A stretch of DNA of 64,000 bases, taken from contig JBITNC010000001.1 in NCBI GenBank assembly GCA_050084985.1, forward strand, positions 196,664,001 to 196,728,000, read 5' to 3'. Of the stretch, positions 34,181-46,832 are shown one piece after another. Origin of the DNA: Nageia nagi (lineage: Eukaryota > Pinophyta). Under the pieces are notes generated by a model that was not told the DNA's origin, did no database searches, and was given only the letters and a program-made list of their open reading frames with translations. Numbering within the stretch: position 1 is the first letter of the stretch; each line of letters begins with the position of its first letter. The position numbers were made by a program, and so were the translations under genes.

Positions 34181-35885
34181 ATGCTTTGACATAGTATGCA
34201 AGCTTTCATAATAACCATGTTCTTTCTAAAAAAATACAAAATCCACATGGAGATGCACCTTGCTCATGGATCAATAACTAAGAAGGGGTGTCAAGTTGGT
34301 GATAAACATGAAAATGGTATACAAATGCATGTATGGCTATGGATCACCACTTAAAGATGATGAAATATGTGAGTAGTAATAGTATATTTTCCACTCAATA
34401 TCATGCAATATAGTGTGTTGTCCTATCTTCTTTATTTTTATTCTATGAAAATATAAGCATTGTAATATACCCAACTTGAATGTTTACGTAGAATTTATAT
34501 GATTAGTTCCCATATTGATACAATCTATTTTGTAATAAGTAATTTATATAATGCATCCAAAAATAAACAAAGCTCATGCTTATATATATTATATATTTTT
34601 GTAAGGTATGAGGAGTAGGAAATTCTATAGGAAAAAAATATGCATCAATAATAGTTTTTATATCTTGTTGTAAATTTTGAGTAAGATTTTATGTCAGAAA
34701 TATGCATGCATCAATAAAATTATCTATTTTTCAAGAAGAATAAAATAGTAAGAGCACAAGAGGGTCTCATTAGAAAGTATTCATTTCCTAAGGAATTATT
34801 TTATATAAAATAGAGTATGACTGAACATAATAATTAACGTCAAGCTAAGACACATAAAGATATAATTTTCATCAAGTACAAAATCCCAAGAATATGAGAA
34901 AAAGGTATTTATAGTTTGAAATTAATGCCCTTATAAAGTCACATTAATAACACCTGAGTTAGTAATAGTATAGTTTGAACTTCATGCCCTTCAATAATTT
35001 GTGGGATTCTATGCATGGTTGAATGTTTGTTTTGGTTGTTCATATGTGCATAGATACTGGATATTGACCACTAATTTTGAAAGTATAACATTGTTCATTT
35101 CTATCTTTAGTTATGAAAGATTTAATTATAAGAGATTCTAGCAAGGAAATGTTCATGTACAAATGTAAACCATGTTTTGACATGATACAACATATTCATA
35201 CCAACAAAGTAGCTACTAGAGTTAGATGACATATCATATTTGAGGAGATTGTAGGTATTCTCAATCAACTCTTTATGATAGGGAAAAATTCTAAGGGTAA
35301 TATTTTTTATTGGTTTTATTTATTTTTCTAGAAAATAGTTTTTCAATATAAAACTATACCTCAAGAATCAATTAATAGAGTGTACAAAGGAAAGTATGAT
35401 ACTATATGGAGTGTCATTAACCTTTGAAGTACTTGATAACCACATCATGGAAAATTTTGAGCTCCTTGAAAATGCCCAAGTGTAGATTTATTATTATCCA
35501 AATGATTTCACTCCACTTACCATGTGTTAGTACATTGATAAAAAGGAAATATTTTGACTTACTAACCCACCAATATTGAAGATTGGTCATCGAGCTCCTC
35601 TTCCTACATGTCTTAGTGGCCTTGGTCCTAGTTAAGGTTGAGGTCATGGATGTGGTGATCATTAACCTTATTTCTTTCCACTGTATCTTTGATTGAGCAT
35701 CTCAATCAAAGATTTTGTGGGTTTTTTATAAAGATATATTTTATGGGTTGTAACCCTATTATACATGTCTATTCAATTTTGATTAAAGAAATATGTTATT
35801 TATATTTCATGCTTAATACTCAATGCTTGTCATGGTGTTGCTTGTGTTTGGTATTAGAGTTTTATGAACTTGTTATTGATAACAC

Positions 35886-36540
35886 ATTCTAGTATACCAT
35901 GTAGGAATAAGTCTTTATCCAAGAATATGTTAGCCACTATTCCTAATGGGAAGGGGTGTTGAATGGACAAAAAATGAATATTTAGATAACCCATACACCA
36001 TAATAATAACTACTACATTCCCTTAAAATATACATAATTCTTCAATAAAATCCATTGAAATATCAAACTATTACTTATTTGGAATGGGTAAGGATTGCAA
36101 TCAAGGCAATACTATATCTCATTTATTATTTTGGGATGCCTCACATTATTCCATAAACTTATTTATATTAAGCTTGAGTCTATCCCAAAAAATGATTTCC
36201 TCACCCTATGATAAGTTTTAAAGAATCTTAAATTTTTAATTTGAAGCAAATCTATGTAACTCATGTAAAGAACTAATTTTTTACATTTGGACATTATTCT
36301 TAAATAGGTCTTATTTTACATCTAAAAAAATCTTATTTTTCATTCAAATCCTTTAAGTTGCTTACTATTTATACTCAACTTGTAAATGATTCTTTTTATA
36401 ATTGGGTTTTTTATGTGTTTATTTTATCCATGTTAGTGTTGGGGATGATTTGAAAAATAGAAATGCATATTCTTATGCATTGTAGATTATGTATATGTTA
36501 CAATATTCTTTTTTCCTTTTTATATTAGATCACAAATTCA
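35886..36540. other. Unclassified AT-rich stretch
   Basis: This lies between the broken array copy and the LINE endonuclease fragment. I see no coding motif or repeat; it may be the decayed downstream part of the minus-strand LINE. Confidence 0.4.
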
Positions 36541-37173
36541 TAAGTAAATACTAAACTAACCCTTATTAGTAAGAACATAGTCAATGACATGCTTGCACCC
36601 CCATAATAAGGAAAGCAAGTAAATATTCTAAAGTAATGGAACAAAGGATCCCATGGAGTATGTGAGGATTATGTTATTATCCCATTTGCAAAAGAAATTG
36701 TCCATATATTATGATACAATTACCCTGTAGAATAAAAATTGAAGAAAACCCAAGTCCTTAAATTCAAGCTCATGAAAGTAAAGTGAATCCCTTGTAATAT
36801 CTTGAGTAAAAATCTAATGGACTCCAATGTGAGCATTGAATTCACATAGGAGGATAACCTCACCAATGGTGGATAAATGAGATATATTTGAATAGAGATC
36901 GTGAAACAAGTCTCCATCAATATGCATGTTGAATGAATAAGAAGAAGGAGGGATTTAGCATCCTATAATGAAGACCTCAAGAAAGGGGAATCCTCTATAG
37001 ACTCATAACCATACATACCTAGAGTGTGCATCTAAAGCTAATAAGAATATAATGGGCCAAAGGTTATCTCAAATTACACAAGCAACTCTAGTAGATCCTT
37101 AAACACCATCCAAAATATGAGTCTTACATCAACAAGATGAAAACCAAAAGTAATTAGTAACAATAGGGAGGTC
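36541..37173 (-). pseudogene. LINE endonuclease fragment, 3' part (split by E5)
   Basis: Minus-strand reading gives DGDLFHDLYSNISHLSTIGE, then VILLCEFNAHIG, which matches the exonuclease-endonuclease-phosphatase motif VILLGDFNARxG with the catalytic Asp changed to Glu. It ends in HVIDYVLTNKG (usually SVVDYxLxS). Together with 52405-52640 it forms one domain interrupted by E5. Several frameshifts are present. The domain would nick target DNA for a non-LTR retrotransposon. Confidence 0.65.
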
Positions 37174-37178
37174 CCACT

Positions 37179-37392
37179 TATTCAAGAGAAGCCAGAATTA
37201 ACCCATCGTATTGATGTGAGAGAAAATAAATACATGGAGTAGTTGAGAGTTACATTCCTATACAATAACTAACCATCTCCAATAAAACCTAAATATTAAA
37301 GTAGGATAAAGTATTAGTACATAATACTTAGTATATTATTTACCTTAAATTATTTAGATACCTAATGAACTAATGTATTATTTATTCTAATA
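37179..37392 (-). repeat. E5 3' LTR
   Basis: On the plus strand it runs from TATTCAAGAGAAGCC to TTATTCTAATA. It pairs with 52196-52399, with a few indels. Confidence 0.88.
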
Positions 37393-37402
37393 CTCCCCCA
37401 TA
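37393..37402 (-). other. E5 polypurine tract
   Basis: Minus-strand ATGGGGGAG lies directly against the 3' LTR. Confidence 0.75.
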
Positions 37403-38670
37403 AATACATTAGGTCTTTAGTGGACATGAGAGGAAGCTCCAAAATTATTCAAACTTTTCATAGTTAAGAGATTTGGTGAAGACATCTGCAATTTGCTCTT
37501 TCATGGAAATGTATAAGAGTTGAATATTATGTAGTGAAACATGATCTTGAATGAAGTCTATCTGTATCTCAATGTGTTTGGTGTGCTCATGAAAATAAGG
37601 ATTTCAAACAAGTTTCAATACACCTTGATTGTCATAATGCAAAAATATGGCTTATTTCTATAGAATTCTAATGTCTATCAAAATGCAACGTAACCATACT
37701 GCTTCACAAATAGCATCTCCTATAGAATTGTATTATAACTATGTGGTAGACTTCAATGTGATGTTTCGCTTCTTCCTACCCCATGAAATCAATCCAAATC
37801 CAAGGAATAACACATATCCTATCATCAATCTTCTATAATTTAAGAAACCTCCATAATCTGCATTTATGTATTTAGATAAGATGAACTTATTGTTCTTCTT
37901 ATATTCCAAGCCATAATCATCATTGCCATGGATGTACCTCAAAACATCCTCTATCATGATCCAATGGGCCTTCTTTGGTTCATGCATAAATCTTGAAAGA
38001 TAGTTGATGGCATAGAAAATATTTGGCCTAGTGTATGCAAGGTAAATTAACCCTCCTATTAGTTGACAGTAGAGAGTTGCATTTACTGATGGAGAACAAT
38101 CATGATATGAAAAATGTAAACCATGTTCAATTGGCATGGAAATCAGGTCATATTATATCATCCTAAATTTATCTACTAGCTTATTGGTGTACTTTATCTA
38201 TGAAATTAATATTTGGTCCTACATCTTCCAGACCTCTAATCCAAGGTAATAGTGAAGTAAACCAATATCAATCATGTCAAATGATCATTTGAGGTAATAT
38301 TTGCAAGATAAGATCAACTCCTTAATGTTTTCTATGATATCTAGATCATCAACATAAACTACAAATCTAACAATCTCCCCCCATGTTATTGAAGGCAAAG
38401 ATTAGGATCATACGGATTCCTATTGAAGTCACGTTGTAGTAAATGGGAATCAATTTTCATGTACCAGGCTCATGGAGCCTATTTCAAGCCATATAGAGAC
38501 TTGATCAATCTACACAATTTTATTTTTCTTGGATAAATCATAAATCCTTTAGATTGTTACATGTATAGTTCTTCCTCTAAGTATCCATTTAGGAAGGTGC
38601 TCTTAACATCCATATGATGTACTTTTTGGCTAAATTATGTTATCATTGCAAAAGCAATTCTGGTGGTCTT
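37403..38670 (-). pseudogene. pol: E5 RNase H and RT C-terminal part (broken)
   Basis: The RNase H open piece (37739-38137) shows YCQLIGGLIYLAYTRPNIFYA, INADYGGFLNYRRLMIGYVL (usually DADWAGD.DRKSTSGY) and LISWGRKKRNITLKSTT. Further up on this strand are HHMDVKSTFLNGYLEEELYM and SLYGLK, the palm of RT, up to TTRIAFAMIT next to the E6 insertion site. Stops occur throughout, and the YVDD region is not open. Confidence 0.8.
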
Positions 38671-39122
38671 TGAGCCATTGAATACTAAGGACAACTTGAA
38701 GCATCAAATTTGAACAAAATCCATGATCTCTATTTTGAGCACTTCTTCTTTATCTGCAAACTGGTAAGCTACAAATCGATTAGTCCATCCCTTAACCAAA
38801 CATCGATTACTCTCAACCAATTGTATAATTGGCTAGTAGTATTTCATGTGTGTGTCATTATTTGGTGTCATGTCATTTCATTTTGTGTTGTTTGAGTTTT
38901 CTATCTTGGAATATGAAGGGTAAAGATCACCTATGGCCTCTAATATGTGTATTTATATAATTACAAGTATCAGAGTTATATGTGTGTGTGAAATTCATTA
39001 TCAATAAAGCTTTGTTGGTGTTGTGTGAATTCATAGTTTCATTGAAGAGTGTATTTCACTATTTGAGTTGCAAAGTTAATTGCTTATTTAATTTACTTAA
39101 TTAAACCTATTGAATAACTTCA
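38671..39122 (+). repeat. E6 5' LTR
   Basis: It starts TGAGCCATTGAATAC and ends ATAACTTCA, aligning with 47520-47975, which starts TGAAGACATTGAAGAC. Confidence 0.82.
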
Positions 39123-39124
39123 TT

Positions 39125-39136
39125 TGGTATTAGAGA
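39125..39136 (+). other. E6 primer-binding site
   Basis: TGGTATTAGAGA is a near match to the initiator-Met tRNA site TGGTATCAGAGC. Confidence 0.75.
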
Positions 39137-39189
39137 AGCATTGGATTAGTTTTGATTCAAAAAAATTATCTAGAAGAAGAAGAGAAGAT

Positions 39190-40150
39190 ATGGAAAGCAA
39201 CTCAAATTCAATCACCACTCCAAAATTTGATGGAAGTGATTATGTGTATTGGACTGTTTAGATGAAGACTCTCCTAAAGGGAAAATTATACTAGGATATT
39301 ATAGAAGCTAGCTACAATGATCCTATAGATTGGAGTGCCTTAAGTGCAGAGGAAAAGAAAGAAGCAAAGGAGAATGAGAGAAAAAACTCCATGGATTTGT
39401 CCTCCATATAAGAAGCTTTGGACAAGAGCATCTTTCCCATAATCTTAGCTTATGTATTAGCCCAGGAAGCATCAATAGTATTGAGAGAAGGCTATTAAAG
39501 AAGCCTCAAAGTGAAAGAAATAAAACTCCAAACACTAAGAAGGGAGTTTGAGAATATTAAGCAAGAAGAGAAGGAGACTACTTGAGATTATTGTATGAGA
39601 GTGAAACCCATAGTTAATAAAATGGCCACTCTTAGAGAGAAGATAGAGAAGGAGGTTGTCATCAAGAAGTTTTTGATAACCTTGATAGAGGAATTTGATC
39701 ATGTTGTACTCATTCTTGAAGAAATAAAATACCTCTCTATAATGGAAATTGATAATTTAATTAGCTCTCTCACATCACATGAAGAGAGAATGTTGAAAAG
39801 AACATGAGCAGGAATAAGGAAAAGTGATGAGAAAGTTTTTTCCATCAAGGAGAATAAATGTCAAGCAAGAGGACAAGGTAGAGGTGCAAGAGGAAGAGGT
39901 AGATCTGGAAGAGGAGCAAGAAGAGGTTCTTTTGGAAGAGGAAGAGGAAGGAAGCAAAACTCAAAAAATGAACCAGCATCGTCATTATGGGGGATACACT
40001 CTACAAGAGGAGTTGATAGAGGTAAATATAAAAGAAATATGCAATGTTATTACTATAATAAGTTTGGCCATCTTGAGTATGAATACAAAATGGAGCAAGC
40101 ACATGAAGGCAAAGCAACAAATTATGGAGAATAAGAGCATGGATATGGTG
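39190..40150 (+). pseudogene. gag: E6 gag (broken)
   Basis: The ATG at 39190 opens MESNSNSITTPKFDGSDYVYW, the copia Gag start (usually PxFDGxNYxxW). The UBN2 region shows LRREFENIKQEEKETT and FLITLIEEFDHVV. An Arg/Gly-rich stretch and a zinc-knuckle remnant (QCYYYNKFGHLEYEY) follow near 40040, with two of the metal ligands replaced by Tyr. A TAG occurs right after the YVYW motif and more stops follow. Confidence 0.8.
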
Positions 40151-40540
40151 AAGAAAAATTGTTCTTATCAATGATAGATTCTCAAAAACTTGAAGATGAG
40201 ACTTGGCTATTGGATAATGGGTGCTCAAACCACATGATCGGTGAAAAATCCATGCTCTCCTTAATTGATTACTCCTATAAATCCAGTATGAGATTGGGAG
40301 ATGAGAAGAGATTGGAGACTTTTGGCAAAGGAGGGATGCAAGTTCCAACAAAAGAAGGAATCATGAAAAGAAATTTTGTTTAAGTATTGGCCAAATACTA
40401 GAAAAGAATTATAAATTGGTGTTTAAAGATAAAATGTGCACGATTTCTGATAAGAATCATGGTGAAAGGCTTATGACTATTGTTCATATGACTGAAAATA
40501 AACTCTTTCTCATAAAATTTATTGAGAGATGGAGGTTATG
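40151..40540 (+). pseudogene. pol: E6 protease region (broken)
   Basis: WLLDNGCSNHMIGEKSM matches the copia aspartic protease motif WxxDSGCSxHMTG, with the catalytic Ser changed to Asn. YKSSMRLGDEKRLETFGKGGM continues the domain. Confidence 0.78.
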
Positions 40541-41478
40541 TATTTATGTGGATTGAAGACAAAAGAAAACTTTGGCATATGAGGCTTGGGCACTTGAATT
40601 TTTAGAGTTTAAAAACTCTTCCAACAATGGTGAGAGGGCTGCCACAAGTAGAATATAGTAAAGATGTGTGTGAAGAGTGTGCACTAGGAAAGAAAGCAAG
40701 GGAAAAATTTTTGAAGGATGAAGTATGGAGAGAAAAACACCCTCTCCAATTGGTCCATACTGACATTTGTGAGCCTATGCAAACTCAAAGTTTTGTAAAA
40801 TCCTCTTACTTTCATTAATGATTTCACTAGAATGAGTTGGGCATATTTTATCAAAAATAAAGATGAAGCATTTGATTATTTTAAGAAATCCAAATTATTT
40901 GTTGAGAAACAAAGTGGGCATAGTGTGAAACATTTGAGAAGTGATAGAGGATGAGAAGTGACAGAGGAGGGGAATAATGTAGCAATGAAATTTTTTAGTT
41001 TTGAAAGAATAATGGAATTAGGAGACACCTTACCTCTCCTTATACACCACAACAAAATGGTGTAGTGGAAAAGAAAAATAGGACTCTTGTTGAGATGGTA
41101 AGAAGCATGATTGAAAGTAAGAAGTTGCCCAACATTTATTAGGCTGAAGTAATAATGATAGCAATATACATTTTGAACCAATCTCCTATAAGAAGCTTGG
41201 ATAAAAGAGCTTGGTTTTAAAGAAAACCAAATCTAGAACACTTGAGAGTGTTTGGGAGTCTTGCATATATCCATATCAATAATAAAAAGAGGAGTAAGTT
41301 GGATGCAAAATTAGAACCTTGTGTGTTTATAGGGTATTGTGAGAATTCAAAAGCCTACAAATTCCATAATCCCAAGAGCCATAAAATAATTATGTCAAGA
41401 GATGCAATTTTTTATGAAGGGGGAGAGTACAGTAATAAAAATTTGCAGTGGAGTGTGCTTGAAGATGAGAGTTTGTAG
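40541..41478 (+). pseudogene. pol: E6 integrase (broken)
   Basis: The zinc domain shows KRKLWHMRLGHLN and DVCEECALGKKAREKF, and the core begins LQLVHTDICEPMQT. After a frameshift near 40817 the core is degenerate (a TPQQNGVVEKKN-like stretch is readable near 41050). Open sequence resumes with LRVFGSLAYIHI and CVFIGYCENSKAYKF. The frame runs on to the edge of the hAT. Confidence 0.8.
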
Positions 41479-41551
41479 GAGAAAGAAATAGCAAAAGCGC
41501 ATCCCAAACATGTTGTGAGAAAGAAAATTAAGGGATAGCCATTAAGTGAGT

Positions 41552-41567
41552 CAGGGTTTTTTTTAAG
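41552..41567 (+). repeat. hAT left terminal inverted repeat
   Basis: CAGGGTTTTTTTTAAG, paired with 45634-45649. Confidence 0.6.
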
Positions 41568-42241
41568 CTCGATTCCTTAGAAAAAGGCTATTTTTAGGAT
41601 TTCTAAAATAATTTTAGGAGTAGAATGCTTTTCTAAATCATCAATATTTTATAATTAGAAATTTTGTTCTCTAGCTAGATAGCTCAAAAATAAAATTATT
41701 TGAAAAAATAAAATTGAAATAGCCATCTCCAAGAAAGTAAAAATTAAAATTAAAATTAAAATAGACAAAAAATTATAACAAAAAATTGTTCATCATAAAA
41801 AATCACCTAAATAATATAACTACACTTTTTATGTTGTAGAAATCCTCAAAATTTACTAAATATTATTTATATTTTTTCCTTAAAATTTGGAAATTAGTAA
41901 AATCTAAAGTGTGAGTCTCAAATCCCTATGTAAATTTGAAATTTCAATAATTAAAAATCTTAATAAATATTTAATTATTATAGTCAATTTCAAACATACA
42001 CATCATCACAAACTAATTCTTATGAACTACATAGTGAAGTTGGTGGATGGAAAATACTTAAACACCTTGGGATAAGAGAATTTGTAATTTCTATGACTTA
42101 AATGTTATAGAGGATGAGCCTTATTTTCTCTTTCTTTACCCACTCTACAAACCTACAAAGATATTTGTAATTATAGCTTGATCTATGAATTCTTCATAGA
42201 AGGGGGGGTAATTATTAGGAAATGGTAAATACCATGTAAGT

Positions 42242-42495
42242 CTTGTCAAGTGTATATTTAATATCAAGTTGAACTATGAGTATATCAACAAGTATTTTAT
42301 AGGGGGAGGGGTAGGGATTTTAACATTCATGCAATAGATTCTACTAGTATAAAAAGAGATGGTCAGGGGTCTTGTCAGGTGTATATTTAATATCAAGTTG
42401 AACTATGAGTATATCAACAAGTATTTTATAGGGGGAGGGGTAGGGATTTTAACATTCATGCAATAGATTCTACTAGTATAAAAAGAGAGGGTGGG
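42242..42495 (+). repeat. 129-bp direct duplication in the hAT
   Basis: Two adjacent copies start at 42242 and 42371, each containing TATATTTAATATCAAGTTG and GGGGGAGGGGTAGGG. They are nearly identical, so the duplication is recent. Confidence 0.9.
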
Positions 42496-42499
42496 GGGT

Positions 42500-45290
42500 T
42501 GAAGTTAGGGGGATGGGTGTTATATTAGAGGTGAAGAATTATTTTATAGTATAAAAATAGTCATTTATATATGTATTTCTTATGCATCTCATGATCACCT
42601 TCTATTTGTTAATTTTCATGTAATCAAATATATTATTTATATATTATTGATGCATTATATATCCCTATTTGACATCAAAATCGTTTCTTCCTCCATCTCA
42701 TAAAGGATTACAAAAAAACTTAACACTTATCTTCTTTGATGTAATCATCAAAAAATACCAAAATAAATAAATAATGATTTCAAAAAGAATTATTGACATC
42801 ATAAATTATTGTGGCTAAGATACATATTATACAATTATAAAATAACAAAGATAGACCATCATAGACTATCTATTATTGCTCAATAAACTTATCTAACCCA
42901 TATACATCTTAAAAGAGGTTGTTTAAAAGATTTAATGAGTGGCTTAATTTTTAGGGTATATATAGTAATATAACCCCTTCAGATATGGCAAATTAAAATT
43001 GTAATTAAAGTAGTTAATTTTTTTAGAAAGATGATAATATCAAAATTATATAAAAAAAATCTTATAACAAAAACATTAATCCAAAACTTGAACATTCATC
43101 ATACCCATATAATATTGTTAGTGTAAAAAAAATATTTGTTATGAAATTGAGAACTGATTCACATGACTTGTAAAATGAACATGTAGATGGAATACCTAAC
43201 ACAAAGAAAATAATTTGTAAATTTTGTAACTAAAATATCATAAACAATAAAATTTATTTTTTCCTTATCTACCTCTTTTATAAAGATATTAAACAAACCT
43301 CATTCATGAATTATTTTTATAAAGAAGATTCACAAGCTATTTGTGTTTAAAAAGAAAAAAATCACTAAACATTAAAAAACTTTTAAAAAATGATTAAAAA
43401 CCTTGAGGCTCAAAGAAAAAAATATATAAAAGGTTGTAAATATTATGTCTAAAATAAATATTTGTTGAATGAAGTTAGATACATTATAACAAAACTAGAC
43501 CAACCATTGATATATTCTAAGAAACTAAAAATGAATGGTTAAGATTGCATAGAGTTATGATCCATGCCAAATGTTAGTATTCAATCATGAAAGCTTGTAG
43601 TGTTGTATGTAATGCAAATGTGTGGGAAACATTTCTTAGCAATTGATAAGTCACACGAATGATGCTCGAGTAGCACTATGAGCAGTGGATGGTGTGTGCA
43701 TTCAAGGGGAAAGCTTGAGGAGAATATGCCCTTTGAAGTTGGGGATATTTACCCTTAACTTTGGTACACTTGGTTCACTTTACCACCTAAATGATACACT
43801 TATCAAAATTTTGCATGAGCCTTAATGACCTGAAAGTTTTTCTTCTCTCTCTCAAACATCTTGGTGTGAGATTTTTTCTTAGAATCTACGAAGTTGGGCT
43901 CCCTTCTCTTTATTTTTTTGCTTTCATAATTTCATCATGAGTTGTATCCCCAATATTGGCATTCATTATTCCTTATTTAAGGAAATGGATGGACAATGTG
44001 AGCTCTAACTTTGCTAGAGTGGATGACTACAACATTTTTAATGCTCTATTAGTAATGACCACCCTTCTTTGTGTTGGGTAGAAATAGAAGATAGATGTGG
44101 AGCAGTTGAATATGTGGGTATCATAATATCCATTTTACCTTTTTTTTGTAGAATGTTCTTTTCACATCGTTGAACAAATCAATTTCAAGAGATGCAACCA
44201 TGTAGAGCACCATTTATTGACTACCAAGAAATGTATATTAGAGAGGAGAATGAGGGAAGCTGGGTTACCAATGATGGTGAAAGGGAATCCTCTAACAGTT
44301 TTGTTTTGATAATATCTACTAGCATCATGAATCATGAAGAGGCCAAGAGAAATAATGTTGGTGGGAAATTTTTGGGTTTCTTTTATTATAAACTATTAAT
44401 ATGATTATCATTGTAAGATAAGGAGAGAGAATTTTAATGTTACATTTTGGGATTCTCATAAGAGTTGACTCATATTTCTTTACTATGATAGAAAAAATGA
44501 TTTTTTTTCTTATTTTTTTAAATAATTTCATCAATTTTATATTTGAATTAAGAATACATCTTTGTATCTAATTTTAATTGATATTTTCACCATGCAAGAA
44601 GGTGGAGGTAGTCTTATGGACATCTATTTCTATCTTTGTTGATATATGATTTCAATTGCAAAGAGTTGAGGATTTCTTTTAAGTTAATGTGGTCAATTGA
44701 TATAACTTAACAAGAAAGTCTAGCTAGAATAAGTCTTCCCCACTCTAAATAAGGTTTTGTTAAGAGTGGATAAGGACTTTTTCCCTTTCCATGTAATGAT
44801 TCGGTTGACTTAGGATCAAACTACTTTACCCATATCTACTAAGGTGAAGTGAATTATTGAAATATTCATGAAGGATTTATTATTTGTAAGTTTCTAGGAT
44901 TTAGATCTACATATTTTATTTTTTAATTTTTTGTGTTATCAATTTATTTGGAATGGGATGTATTTGTAAGTTTGTTGGATTTATCTATATTTTATTTTAT
45001 TTTTTATTTGATAAGTTATTTTGTAATTTAAAATCAAAGTTAATACTTAATTTAGGAAATGAAATAAATGTATTTTATTTTCTAAGCAATAAAATGTTAA
45101 AATAAAATTTGAAATAAATTAAACATTGAAATAAATAAGTTAGGATGAAATTCATTTTTTTTTCAAATAAAATAATAAAAATAAATGCTTGTAATGTAAA
45201 AATAACTAAATAATTTCATTGAAATTTAAAAAAATTATATGAATTAAATACATGAATAAACTTAGATATCTTAGATATATATTTAAAAAT
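42500..45290. other. hAT interior without a recognised gene
   Basis: AT-rich sequence. A slightly more complex stretch at 43600-44420 has a small open frame (44192-44404) with no family I recognise; it could be a captured or decayed coding shard. Confidence 0.4.
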
Positions 45291-45297
45291 GTAGAGA

Positions 45298-45540
45298 TAT
45301 GAATTACCAACTTTGATTGTGATATGAATTGTTATTAATGCTATATTTAAGAGATTTTTATTTTTAAGAATTGCTTTTTTTAGAATTTTTTTCTTGACTT
45401 TTTGAATCACCATCTTCTTTAAATATGTATGAGAATCATAGTTCCAATGATATGAATTGTTATCAATATTGTATTTAGGAAATTTCTATTTTTTAGGAAT
45501 TTTCCATAATTTATTTTCTTGAATTTTGGAATAGTCATTT
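45298..45540 (+). repeat. Sub-terminal repeat of the hAT (two units, about 125 bp)
   Basis: Two diverged units share GATATGAATTGTTAT and a TTTTTAAGAATT/TTTTTAGGAATT block. Sub-terminal repeats are common near hAT ends, where transposase binds. Confidence 0.6.
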
Positions 45541-45633
45541 TTACTATATGCACTTCTATAGGAATAGCCAACCTACTAATCAAAAGTGAATTTGAATAGC
45601 CTTTGTTTATATAATTTGAAATCATAATTTTTT

Positions 45634-45649
45634 CTTAAAATGAACCCTG
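45634..45649 (-). repeat. hAT right terminal inverted repeat
   Basis: Read inward it is CAGGGTTCATTTTAAG. Confidence 0.6.
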
Positions 45650-46800
45650 TTGTGAGTGCTCCAAGCTCACCAAGAACATCTAGCTCCACTACACCACCAA
45701 AAATTGTAAGTGTACCAAGTTCACCCAATGGAAGATTGTTGAATCAAGGAAACAAAGGAAACAAATGGCTAAAGAATCATCTGGAAAGTCAAATTATATA
45801 TGGCAACACCATGAGAAGAATCACAAAAAGCCAAACCCAAGAAATGCAAAATTTAGTTGTAAGACTAGAGAGCATCTAGATTTATGGAGATGAAGACAAT
45901 GGAGAGCCCAAAGGTGAAATGGTAAACTATGCACTTTATTCTATTTCAAATTTTATTCATGTTTCAAATACTACTATTATTGAGCCATCTTGGTATGTTT
46001 AAGCTTAATTTAATGGTGTTTGGATGCAAGCTATGGAAAAGGATATTGATGTTATTGAGAGGAATGACACTTGGAAACTTTGTGAGTTACCCAAAGGTAA
46101 GAAAGTGTTTGGTTCAAAATGGGTGTACAAAATAAAATGCAAGAGTGATGGGAGTGTTGAAAGATACAAAGCAAGACTAGTAGAAAAAGAATTCACTCAG
46201 CAATATGGAGTGTATTTTGAAGAAACATTTGCATCGATTGTAAGGCAAGAAATAATTAGATTGGTGCTTTCATTGTCTACAAGTAAAAGTTGGATACTCC
46301 AACACATGGATGTAAAAAGTGTATTTTTAAATGGATACATCAATGAAGAAGTGTATGTAGCACAACCTCAAGGTTGTAAGGTTTTTGAAAAAGAATACCA
46401 TGTATACAAGCTCAAAAAGGCACTATATGGGCTGAAGCAAGCTCCAAGAGCTTAGTATACAAGAATTGATGGATACTTCGAAAGTGTGGATTTTTGAATA
46501 AGTGTAAGTGAACCTACCTTGTATTTCAAGAAAAATGGTACTAATATTTTGATTTTTTGCTTGTATTTAGATGATTTGATCTTCATGTGAAGAAGTCACA
46601 AAATGAATGAGGATTTCAAAACTCAAATGATGGCTGAGTTTGAAATGAAGGATCTTGATTTGATGAGCTACTTTCTTGGCTTGAAGGTGCATTAAACAAA
46701 AGATGAAATTTTTGTGTCTTAATCCAAATATGCAAGAGATATGTTAAAAAATTCAAAATGGAGAATTTTACACCTGTTGCAACACCTATAGCTCATGGAG
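45650..46800 (+). pseudogene. pol: E6 linker and reverse transcriptase (broken)
   Basis: The Ser/Pro-rich linker (SAPSSPRTSSSTTPPK) resumes right after the hAT. RT follows: AMEKDIDVIERNDTWKLCEL, VFGSKWVYKIKCKSDGSVER, MDVKSVFLNGYINEEVYV and KALYGLKQAPRA, with a stop at once after it. The catalytic box reads CLYLDDLIFM near 46563, so both aspartates are kept here, unlike in E1 and E2. Several stops follow. Confidence 0.85.
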
Positions 46801-46832
46801 AACATCTTTGCAAGGAAGATGGAGAATAAAAA

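Larger units (their letters stand above)
28855..35885 (+). repeat. 4.4-kb array, copy 1 (right part) and copy 2
   Basis: The array runs on from E3. Landmarks recur in the same order as in 564-3565: CAAATGTAAACC near 29572 and again near 35160, GGTCATGG near 30067 and 35641, the primer-site-like TGGCATTAGAG near 30275 and TGGTATTAGAG near 35849, TATGGTCCAACC near 30702, GATTCAAAGTGTAGA near 33099 and GCATTTTAGATGC near 33362. A piece (about 30840-32960) with a Ty3 integrase shard and a J-domain shard replaces about 1 kb of the unit. Copy 2 stops abruptly near 35885. Confidence 0.75.
41552..45649. mobile_element. hAT-like DNA transposon in E6, non-autonomous
   Basis: Imperfect terminal inverted repeats, CAGGGTTTTTTTTAAG on the left and CAGGGTTCATTTTAAG read inward on the right, differ at two positions. 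Eight-base flanks AAGTGAGT (41544-41551) and TTGTGAGT (45650-45657) match at six positions. The CAGGG ends and 8-bp duplication are hallmarks of the hAT superfamily. The 4.1-kb body is very AT-rich, with no transposase motif that I can recognise. It splits E6 between integrase and RT. Confidence 0.65.

Noticed and set aside
44192-44404. Small open frame in the hAT as a transposase remnant
   Set aside because: No hAT transposase motif could be seen; it is left as unclassified.
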